Below are positions 7,274 to 12,896 of a DNA stretch of 13,008 nt, one piece after another. Both the position numbers and the translations under genes were made by a program. Under the pieces are notes generated by a model. It saw only the letters and a program-made list of their open reading frames with translations, was not told the origin of the DNA and ran no database searches. Within the stretch, counting starts at the first letter, position 1. Every line of letters starts with the position of its first letter. Location: contig DFXU01000061.1 in assembly GCA_002383285.1 (NCBI GenBank), forward strand, positions 1 to 13,008. Direction: 5' to 3'. The DNA is from Caryophanales bacterium UBA4100. Lineage in GTDB: Bacteria > Bacillota > Bacilli > Paenibacillales > UBA4045.

Positions 7274-8383
7274 TCATGGGTTTTTATGACTAAAAATTGC
7301 TTGCAGCATTTCCTCATCAAACGGACGTATATCTGGTAGCGGCAATCGAGCCTTCACACTTGGCAAAGCCGGAGCTGATAGATGCGGTTCGGTCTGATAC
7401 CAATAAGCTGTTGATGAGATATCATCGCTACGATGGTTGTTGTGTCCATGTTCAATTGTGATCTTTATGCTCTTGTTGAATATAATTGGATCAAGTATGT
7501 GGTAGCGATAGGTAGATATTCTCCCACTCCAGTTAGGTCCACCACCTAGTATGAGTCCATGATAAGGTGAGTGATATTCTTGTTGAGGACACCAAGCAGT
7601 ATTGAAATAATCTTCGGTTCCAGTACCGTGCATGTTAGGTGGCCAAGATTCTCCATCAATGAAGATCATGTCGTCACCTTCGCCATACCAATTCCATTCA
7701 TCTGTGTGTCTTAAATTATGTACATTAAAATTACAACCGACATAATGACCTTTGCCTTCTGTATTAAGAATAACATAATTCCCGTCACCTGTAGTATTCT
7801 TGCCCCCAAATTCATAAAAAGCGTTATCAACCTCATAATCAGAAATTCCATCTGTAGGGCATTCACGATTCCAACGAGCATGAAACCTTAGTTGATCATC
7901 GGGCAATGCATCGTATTCCTCGTAGTTAATATAAAAATAAAACTTAATTGGTTGATCAGCTTCACTTTCAATTTCAAATCTGGCATCGATTGCATATGGC
8001 ATGGGAAAAAAACAATTCAGCGCTTTGCCATCTTCTGGACTCATCATTAAACATGCCGAACTATAATTTCTTGTTATTCCATGTCCCATTCCGAAGAAAT
8101 CACCGATTGGTACTTCAACACTTGGCTCCTTCTCCTCATCCCAATACATTCTCAGAATAATTTTGCGTGGTAGAAATTCTTCTTGATTCGGCCCATCAGT
8201 CGCCATTGTCATCCATATATGCTTAACACATCCTGCACCCTTTATATGACCCAAAACTTGTTTATCTCTTGGATGAATAGAGAAAAAGTCCTTATTCCCA
8301 CCTGAGCGGTCGTAGCTTGAAATTCTTCTGCTTCTACCGCTTTTGATCTGACTTAATGATTGAATAGCTTGATGGCCATTCAT
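7274..8383 (-). CDS. DUF2961 (GH172-type) cytoplasmic glycoside hydrolase
   Basis: Predicted furanosidase of 369 residues. There is no signal peptide or membrane segment, so it should act on imported sugar in the cytoplasm. DUF2961 landmarks run in order: GAGCVKHIWMT (about 50-60), ILRMYWDEEKEPSVEVPIGDFFG (about 76-98), ALNCFFPMPY (about 121-130), GKGHYVGCNFN, WYGEGDDMIFIDGE (about 232-245), HGTGTEDYFNTAW (about 252-264), STYRYHILDPI, and IEHGHNNHRSDDISSTAYWYQ. From memory of the GH172 difructose dianhydride enzyme, its two catalytic glutamates correspond to Glu235 (GEGDD) and Glu257 (GTGTED) here; both are present. As I recall, GH172 members act on alpha-D-fructofuranosides or alpha-D-arabinofuranosides. 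ATG 8383 is chosen because GAGGAG lies 8 bases upstream; the GTG at 8392 overlaps that site. It is the first gene of the locus, behind a strong promoter with an operator. Confidence 0.9.
   Translation of the reverse strand: MNGHQAIQSLSQIKSGRSRRISSYDRSGGNKDFFSIHPRDKQVLGHIKGAGCVKHIWMTMATDGPNQEEFLPRKIILRMYWDEEKEPSVEVPIGDFFGMGHGITRNYSSACLMMSPEDGKALNCFFPMPYAIDARFEIESEADQPIKFYFYINYEEYDALPDDQLRFHARWNRECPTDGISDYEVDNAFYEFGGKNTTGDGNYVILNTEGKGHYVGCNFNVHNLRHTDEWNWYGEGDDMIFIDGESWPPNMHGTGTEDYFNTAWCPQQEYHSPYHGLILGGGPNWSGRISTYRYHILDPIIFNKSIKITIEHGHNNHRSDDISSTAYWYQTEPHLSAPALPSVKARLPLPDIRPFDEEMLQAIFSHKNP
7980..7995. promoter_or_regulatory. Operator-like match inside the GH172-type gene (possible O3)
   Basis: CTGGCATCGATTGCAT matches the perfect operator at 13 of 16 positions, including an unbroken 11-base identity. 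It lies within the coding region (codons for YAIDAR), about 426 bases from the operator at 8406. An auxiliary intragenic operator is possible, as lac O2 lies inside lacZ, but the match may be coincidence under coding constraint. Confidence 0.35.
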
Positions 8384-8391
8384 AATAATCA

Positions 8392-8397
8392 CTCCTC
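8392..8397 (-). promoter_or_regulatory. Ribosome binding site fixing the GH172-type start
   Basis: GAGGAG, 8 bases before ATG 8383. The in-frame GTG at 8392 shares its last G and is therefore not usable as start. Confidence 0.8.
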
Positions 8398-8405
8398 ATG
8401 TATGT

Positions 8406-8421
8406 ATGACATCGATTGCAC
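8406..8421. promoter_or_regulatory. LacI-family operator (O2) before the GH172-type gene
   Basis: ATGACATCGATTGCAC agrees with the perfect palindrome at 6186 in 13 of 16 positions, with identity over the central ATCGATTGCA. It begins about 10 bases downstream of the expected transcription start of the promoter at 8438-8466, a good place for a repressor to block initiation or elongation. Confidence 0.7.
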
Positions 8422-8437
8422 ATTTTGTCTTGATGAA

Positions 8438-8466
8438 ATTATACCTCCAATCTTTGTGTTTGACAA
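8438..8466 (-). promoter_or_regulatory. Strong sigma-A promoter of the sugar locus
   Basis: On the minus strand TTGTCA (8461-8466), a 17-base spacer and a consensus TATAAT (8438-8443). Transcription would start near 8431, giving a leader of about 48 bases that includes the O2 operator. Confidence 0.8.
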
Positions 8467-8509
8467 GACGAAACTAATAAATATTTATTTAAAGCAAAAA
8501 GCTACTTAT

Positions 8510-8538
8510 TTGAGTATGATTGATTTGTATACAGTAAT
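8510..8538 (+). promoter_or_regulatory. Possible promoter for psd
   Basis: TTGAGT (8510-8515), a 17-base spacer and AGTAAT (8533-8538), about 47 bases before the psd start. The -10 matches only 4 of 6, so this is a weak call in an AT-rich divergent gap. Confidence 0.3.
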
Positions 8539-8585
8539 ATGTCAAGATATCGAGTAAGAACCATAACGAGAACAGGAGTATTAAA

Positions 8586-9377
8586 ATGCGGAGAGCGACT
8601 TTCAGATTACTGACAGAATTATCATCGCGCAAGTGGATTTCACAGCTAACAGGTCGTATTGCCCAATCTAAGATAAGTAAACATTGGATTTCTAGATTTG
8701 CTAAATTATACGGAATTTCTATTCATGATGCTGAGAAGGCGATAGAGGAGTATACCTCACTAAACGATTTTTTCACTCGGAGATTAAAGCCCGGCTTGCG
8801 GCCAATAGATTCAGAAATGAATAGCTTGGTAAGTCCAGTTGATGGACTCATTACGGGGATCGGCGAGATTGCTGATGGGCAGCTCCTGAATGTCAAGGGG
8901 CAGGATTACACCGTGGAGGAGCTGCTTAACCTCTCCCCCCGCATGGTAAATTATGCGCAAGGGTTCTATATGGTACTGTATCTTAGCCCTACAGATTACC
9001 ATCGAATTCATAGCCCCATATCCGGCAAGATACTGGAAACGGAGCATATCCCAGGCAAGGTTTATCCGGTTAATGATTTTGGATTGCGATATATGAAGAG
9101 GACGCTTAGCCGTAATGAGCGATTGATTTCCTACATTAAACATCAGTACGGTGAGGTTGCGGTTGTAAAGGTCGGGGCTATGAATGTCAGCAGTATTCGT
9201 TATGTAGAACCACTCCCCAGACAGCTTGAAAGGGGTCAGGAATTAGCCTATTTCGAATTCGGCTCAACCGTTGTCCTACTTATGGAATCAGGAACGTTCC
9301 GTCCACGAGGTGACCTTATGACCAATAGTAGAGTCAAGATGGGTGAGGCTATTGGTACGATTCATAAGTCGAAATAA
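8586..9377 (+). CDS. psd: Phosphatidylserine decarboxylase proenzyme
   Basis: Membrane-associated enzyme converting phosphatidylserine to phosphatidylethanolamine. The 263-residue proenzyme cuts itself before Ser227 in FEFGSTVVLL, leaving a pyruvoyl cofactor at the new alpha-chain N-terminus; the motif is FGST rather than the LGST of E. coli. Other landmarks are SLNDFFTRRLKPGLRP (about 58-73), SPVDG (Asp86), DYHRIHSP (His139, His142), PGKVYPVN and KVGAMNVSSI. Asp86, His142 and Ser227 fit the self-cleavage triad known in the family. ATG 8586 has AGGAG 7 bases upstream. The gene is divergent from the sugar locus and appears to be a single-gene unit ending at the bidirectional terminator. No phosphatidylserine synthase gene is in the window, so the pathway partner is elsewhere. 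The protein looks complete. Confidence 0.97.
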   Translation: MRRATFRLLTELSSRKWISQLTGRIAQSKISKHWISRFAKLYGISIHDAEKAIEEYTSLNDFFTRRLKPGLRPIDSEMNSLVSPVDGLITGIGEIADGQLLNVKGQDYTVEELLNLSPRMVNYAQGFYMVLYLSPTDYHRIHSPISGKILETEHIPGKVYPVNDFGLRYMKRTLSRNERLISYIKHQYGEVAVVKVGAMNVSSIRYVEPLPRQLERGQELAYFEFGSTVVLLMESGTFRPRGDLMTNSRVKMGEAIGTIHKSK

Positions 9378-9393
9378 GCATTAATATTAAAGA

Positions 9394-9435
9394 AAACCGT
9401 TCAGCTCTATTGATTCATGTAGAGCTGAACGGTTT
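9394..9435. terminator. Bidirectional terminator between psd and the convergent gene
   Basis: Perfect 16-bp inverted repeat (arms 9394-9409 and 9420-9435, 10-base loop) between convergent genes. On the minus strand it continues into TTTTCTTTAAT, a good U-run; on the plus strand into TTTATTCTTGTT, a weaker one. It ends psd and the small gene at 9451-9828. Confidence 0.88.
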
Positions 9436-9450
9436 ATTCTTGTTACATAG

Positions 9451-9828
9451 TTATTTACTCTTTACCGTATTCTGGTGACGAACTCGTAAAGCAGACCAAG
9501 TCTCATCTATGGCTACATTACTAACTAAATGATATTCCGTTGTGTCCAATAATATCTTCCATACAATATCACGATTAATGTCCGTTTTCACTTTGGATGA
9601 TTTCTTAGGATAACAGATCCAGAATACCGCATCACCGCTGAGCGCATCTATTGCCTTTGGTGCCCATTCATGCAATTCCTTCTCATCACGTACGAACAAT
9701 AGAATAAAATCAAATTTCCCATTCAAGTGTTGCTCTGCAGGCAAGTCCAATGTAAATCCTTGAGGTGCGTTAACTACTGTTGCATTCCCTCCTTTATATC
9801 GCAGCTTCTTAAACACTTCCTGCTCCAT
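9451..9828 (-). CDS. Conserved hypothetical protein, DUF3052-like
   Basis: A 125-residue soluble protein starting MEQEVFKKLRYKGGNATVV. From memory it resembles a small family of unknown function often labelled DUF3052, with landmarks in the order KLRYKG, VVNAPQGF, KFDFILLFVRD, AVFWICYPKKSS, DINRD and a C-terminal VAIDETWSALRVR. The alternation of strands and helices suggests a Rossmann-like fold, but I see no glycine-rich nucleotide or SAM-binding motif. The reading frame extends 30 codons further upstream to 9918. I reject that start because AGGAGG stands 10 bases before ATG 9828 and because a good promoter -10 (9914-9919) covers the upstream ATG. It is a monocistronic gene closed by the shared terminator. 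Its function is unknown. Confidence 0.85.
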   Translation of the reverse strand: MEQEVFKKLRYKGGNATVVNAPQGFTLDLPAEQHLNGKFDFILLFVRDEKELHEWAPKAIDALSGDAVFWICYPKKSSKVKTDINRDIVWKILLDTTEYHLVSNVAIDETWSALRVRHQNTVKSK

Positions 9829-9838
9829 ATCGAGATAA

Positions 9839-9844
9839 CCTCCT
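9839..9844 (-). promoter_or_regulatory. Ribosome binding site fixing the 125-residue protein start
   Basis: Consensus AGGAGG, 10 bases before ATG 9828, inside the region that the longer reading frame would translate. Confidence 0.75.
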
Positions 9845-9913
9845 ACAGATTCTAATGGTTTGGCTGTCTCCAACAATCTAATCCGTAAGGATAACAACCA
9901 ATGGATGATCTTC

Positions 9914-9943
9914 ATCATACAATTGCAAATTTCAAGAAGTCAA
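9914..9943 (-). promoter_or_regulatory. Promoter of the small conserved gene
   Basis: On the minus strand TTGACT (9938-9943), an 18-base spacer and TATGAT (9914-9919), each 5/6 to consensus. The start of transcription would be near 9907, giving a leader of about 80 bases to ATG 9828. Confidence 0.55.
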
Positions 9944-9951
9944 ACCAGCAT

Positions 9952-9965
9952 TGAAAGCGTTACCT
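9952..9965. promoter_or_regulatory. cre-like site between divergent promoters
   Basis: TGAAAGCGTTACCT matches 12 of 14 positions of the cre consensus TGWAANCGNTNWCA, with the central CG intact. It lies 8 bases upstream of the -35 of the minus-strand gene and about 43 bases upstream of the -35 of the aminotransferase gene. CcpA control, possibly activation, is conceivable but not established. Confidence 0.35.
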
Positions 9966-10007
9966 TACGGAAGTATGTGCAGATATGGATTATATCGGCC
10001 AATCTCA

Positions 10008-10036
10008 GTGACTACACTTGACGGTCATGATATAAT
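10008..10036 (+). promoter_or_regulatory. Promoter of the aminotransferase gene
   Basis: GTGACT (10008-10013), a 17-base spacer and a consensus TATAAT (10031-10036), 42 bases before the start codon. The -35 matches 4 of 6. Confidence 0.6.
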
Positions 10037-10078
10037 ATTGGCTAACCAATTTGATTTATTGGAAGGATGACGTAGAGA

Positions 10079-11386
10079 ATGAATCCACTAGCTAAACTGC
10101 TTAACGACACGATTCAAAAGGAAAATCCACATGTATATGACATGCTATCTACGCTTGGACAGCAAATTTTCTTCCCAAAGGTAGGCATATTAAGCCAATC
10201 AGCGGAAGCATCTACGAAGGCAACTAAGTTTAATGCTACGATCGGAATCGCTTTAGAGAACAAACAACCGATGCACCTAAAGGTTATTCAGGACACATTA
10301 TCCGCTTACGCACCCAAGGATCTTTATCCATACGCTCCACCTGCTGGTAAGCCCGAGCTTCGTACCGCATGGAGAGCCAAGATGCTGGAGGAGAATCCAT
10401 CCATGCAGGGCAAGACATTCGGTAACCCCATCGTCACGAATGCATTAACACATGGATTATCTATTGTTGCTGATTTATTCTTGGATGCTGGCGATCGAGT
10501 TATAATCCCAGACAAAAACTGGGAAAATTACGAGCTTACCTTCGGTATTCGACGGGGGGCCGAGATGGTATATTACCCGCTCTATAACAATGACGGCAGC
10601 TTCAACGCAGAGGGTCTTAAGGCCTCTATTCTAGCACAGAAGGATATAGGCAAGGCTGTTGTAGTCCTGAACTTCCCGAACAATCCAACAGGCTACACAC
10701 CTAACGTCGCTGAAGGTGAATCGATTATCGCAGCAATATTAGCTGGTGCAGAAGCAGGAATTAATGTAGTTGTGGCCACCGATGACGCATACTTCGGTCT
10801 CTTCTTCGAAGATTCGTTGCAGCAGTCACTGTTCGGTCAGCTCTCTGATTTACACCCAAGGGTGTTAGCGATTAAGATCGATGGAGCAACCAAGGAAGAG
10901 TATGTATGGGGGTTTCGCGTTGGCTTCATCACTTATGCAGGTGTATCAGAAAGCTTATTAAGCGCCCTAGAACAGAAGACTACAGGGATCATACGAGCCA
11001 GCATATCTAGCAGCTCACACCCATCACAAACCTTCATTCTGAAGGCGCTGCAGTCTCCAGAATTCCACCAACAGAAGCTTGAGAAATTTGATATTATGAA
11101 GAAACGTGCTAATCTCGTTAAGCAGGTACTCGAATCAGGCAAATATACGGAAGTATGGGATTACTATCCTTTCAACTCTGGGTACTTTATGTGCTTGAAG
11201 CTGAAGAAGGCTCATGCAGAGACATTACGTCAGCATCTGCTGAACCAGTATGGGGTAGGCACAATAGCGCTTGGTGATACAGATCTACGTGTCGCCTTCT
11301 CATGTATTGAGGATACCAATATCGAAGAACTATTCGAGACCATCTATCAAGGCGCTAGAGAAGTGGAAGCCGCTGCTGTTAAATAA
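10079..11386 (+). CDS. PLP-dependent aminotransferase, class I/II (fold type I)
   Basis: Cytoplasmic transaminase of 435 residues; the amino donor and acceptor are not clear from sequence. Landmarks are YAPPAGKPELRTAWR (about 85-99), VTNALTHGLSIVADLFLDAGD for the cofactor phosphate region, LNFPNNPTGYTP with Asn202, DDAYFG with Asp235 and Tyr238, IDGATKEE with the Schiff-base lysine Lys272, GFRVGF with Arg280, and DLRVAFSC with Arg404 as the likely substrate carboxylate anchor. This set is typical of aspartate or aromatic aminotransferase relatives, but the SISSSSHPSQ stretch and the GATKEE lysine context set it apart from AspC. ATG 10079 has AAGGA about 11 bases upstream. It has its own promoter and terminator, and no neighbouring biosynthetic gene hints at the pathway. 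The gene looks complete. Confidence 0.93.
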   Translation: MNPLAKLLNDTIQKENPHVYDMLSTLGQQIFFPKVGILSQSAEASTKATKFNATIGIALENKQPMHLKVIQDTLSAYAPKDLYPYAPPAGKPELRTAWRAKMLEENPSMQGKTFGNPIVTNALTHGLSIVADLFLDAGDRVIIPDKNWENYELTFGIRRGAEMVYYPLYNNDGSFNAEGLKASILAQKDIGKAVVVLNFPNNPTGYTPNVAEGESIIAAILAGAEAGINVVVATDDAYFGLFFEDSLQQSLFGQLSDLHPRVLAIKIDGATKEEYVWGFRVGFITYAGVSESLLSALEQKTTGIIRASISSSSHPSQTFILKALQSPEFHQQKLEKFDIMKKRANLVKQVLESGKYTEVWDYYPFNSGYFMCLKLKKAHAETLRQHLLNQYGVGTIALGDTDLRVAFSCIEDTNIEELFETIYQGAREVEAAAVK

Positions 11387-11402
11387 CTGATGATCATCAC
11401 TG

Positions 11403-11432
11403 AAGGATAGCTAACTAGCTGTCCTTTTTTTT
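11403..11432 (+). terminator. Intrinsic terminator of the aminotransferase gene
   Basis: A 10-bp stem (11403-11412 with 11417-11426, one G-U pair) and a 4-base loop, followed by a run of eight T, 17 bases after the stop codon. Confidence 0.88.
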
Positions 11433-11465
11433 GTGCTAATTCCCTGTACATTAGCAAGCAATCCA

Positions 11466-11500
11466 TAGAAAACAGCAACCCCATCTAGATGGGGCTGCTG
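11466..11500 (-). terminator. Intrinsic terminator of the SLH protein gene
   Basis: In the minus-strand RNA a 12-bp stem (11473-11484 with 11489-11500, one G-U pair) with a CUAG loop is followed by UUUUCU. It lies 53 bases after the SLH gene stop. On the plus strand the G-U pair becomes an A/C mismatch, which points to minus-strand use. Confidence 0.85.
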
Positions 11501-11553
11501 AGCTTCTTATATCTCCTATTAAGCTTATCCTATCCTATAATATAGGACTCTCT

Positions 11554-12768
11554 TTATTTCAATTCGATCGATGAAACTACTAAATCATTACCCTTAAGCA
11601 CTAACGTATTATTCAATGCTAGAATGGAATTGTTCGGTATAATATTTACGTTGGTTGCCACGTTAAACGACTTCACTGTCGTAACCGAATTCACCGTCTG
11701 AGCAATCACAATCGTAGCAATCTTATTGTCTGCATTCCAGGTTACATATTGATATTGACCTTCGAATGTGAAGGCTACTGGCGGCACAGTTGGATCTGCT
11801 ACCGCTGTTTTCACATCTATGAAAATCACTTCATTATTGTATACTTTAGCTACTATCACATCGCCAACCTTAAGCTCTGCCGCAGTAACCTTCACACCTT
11901 TACGATATATAAATGCGCTCGGATTGATTGCATATGCAGTAATCTTATTATCGTTTGAGATTGTAAGCACATTACTATAAACCGCTGTTGTAACTGTCCC
12001 GCGAATTAATGAGGAATCTGCTTCATCAGGTTGCTGGTCGTCCATCTGACCCAACAGAACAGCTAGCTCTGCGCGTGTTACTGGTTTATTCGGACGGAAT
12101 GTTAAATCCTCATATCCACTAATTAGACCTTTCTCAACGGCCACTGCTACATAACCAACTGCGCCTGCAGGAACTTTATCAGCATCCTTGAAGGATAGCT
12201 TTACATTCATCTTAGTTTTCGCAAGATCCTCCCACTTCATCGCTTTAACTAACAGCATAGTTGCCCATAAACGATCAGCAGCCTTCTCAGCCTTAATATG
12301 AGTCTCCGTCTCTAGGAATAAATCGTTCTCCACTGCAACAGCTACATAGCCTACTGCATTAGGGAATTTCTTCTCAACATGCTCCGCATCATTGAAGTTA
12401 AGGTCGGTTGCTAATCGAGTGGCGGATTCAGCATCTGCACGTAATCCCATCAGTCGAACTGCGGCGATAATAGCTTCAATGCGTGTAACAGATTGGTTCG
12501 GACGGAATGAACCATCTTCATAACCATCGAATATTCGATCGGCTGCAAGTCTAGCAATATATTTCTTTGCCCATTCCGATTTCTCCAGATCATTAAAATC
12601 AAATTTAACTTCAATTTTGTACTTATCTTCACCTTTCTTCTTATGATCATCGTCGTCATCGTCGTCATGATCACCCGTAGCAAATGCTGAGGCAGCGCCA
12701 GTAATTAACATCATTAGTACAAGCACAACGGATAACATCTGTTTCAATAATAATTTGTTTAGTCCCAT
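11554..12768 (-). CDS. Exported protein with three SLH domains, cell-wall anchored
   Basis: Surface protein of 404 residues, held to the cell wall by SLH domains that bind pyruvylated secondary wall polymer. The signal peptide has a hydrophobic core at about 11-29 and likely cleavage after AFA (residue 30). An acidic patch follows, with seven Asp in a row (35-41), then a Lys-rich stretch. SLH 1 spans about 57-108 (DGYEDGSFRPNQSVTRIE). SLH 2 at about 123-178 is degenerate and lacks the GY..G.FRP and TR.E motifs. SLH 3 spans about 190-242 (SGYEDLTFRPNKPVTRAE). The C-terminal 150 residues are predicted mostly beta strand, starting IRGTVTTAVYSNVLTI, and recall short domains that follow SLH modules in Paenibacillus proteins; they have no catalytic motif that I recognise. 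ATG 12768 has GGAGG 9 bases upstream. It is a single-gene unit with its own terminator. Its role is probably structural or ion binding. Confidence 0.92.
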   Translation of the reverse strand: MGLNKLLLKQMLSVVLVLMMLITGAASAFATGDHDDDDDDDHKKKGEDKYKIEVKFDFNDLEKSEWAKKYIARLAADRIFDGYEDGSFRPNQSVTRIEAIIAAVRLMGLRADAESATRLATDLNFNDAEHVEKKFPNAVGYVAVAVENDLFLETETHIKAEKAADRLWATMLLVKAMKWEDLAKTKMNVKLSFKDADKVPAGAVGYVAVAVEKGLISGYEDLTFRPNKPVTRAELAVLLGQMDDQQPDEADSSLIRGTVTTAVYSNVLTISNDNKITAYAINPSAFIYRKGVKVTAAELKVGDVIVAKVYNNEVIFIDVKTAVADPTVPPVAFTFEGQYQYVTWNADNKIATIVIAQTVNSVTTVKSFNVATNVNIIPNNSILALNNTLVLKGNDLVVSSIELK

Positions 12769-12848
12769 TATTAAATTCCTCCATATTTATGATTTGAATT
12801 CTCACGTAAAACTTTCGGAGGCAGGAATCATTTTGTGGGGGTATGCCT
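12769..12848. other. Leader region of the SLH gene, no clear promoter
   Basis: About 80 bases between the terminator of the right-edge gene and the SLH start. It holds the ribosome binding site GGAGG. No confident sigma-A promoter was found on the minus strand, although a poor TTTACG / TAAATA pair with short spacing is present. Confidence 0.4.
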
Positions 12849-12878
12849 AAAAAAAATAGCACATCTTGGCAGATGTGC
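12849..12878 (-). terminator. Intrinsic terminator of the right-edge gene
   Basis: Perfect 8-bp stem (12859-12866 with 12871-12878) with a 4-base loop, followed on the minus strand by AU and a run of eight U, starting 18 bases after the stop codon at 12897. A further copy of the left arm, TGTGCTAT at 12893-12900, could pair with 12856-12863 instead. Confidence 0.88.
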
Positions 12879-12896
12879 ATGTAATATGATGTTGTG

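Noticed and set aside
8360..8557. Plus-strand open frame across the divergent regulatory gap
   Set aside because: It overlaps the start of the GH172-type gene, operator and promoter, and has no ribosome binding site; composition is that of AT-rich intergenic DNA.
9829..9918. N-terminal 30-codon extension of the small conserved protein, looking like a membrane helix
   Set aside because: No ribosome binding site before it, a promoter -10 covers its ATG, and a consensus site precedes the internal ATG.
10019..10036. TTGACG and TATAAT as a promoter pair before the aminotransferase
   Set aside because: The spacer is only 7 bases; GTGACT with a 17-base spacer fits the same -10 properly.
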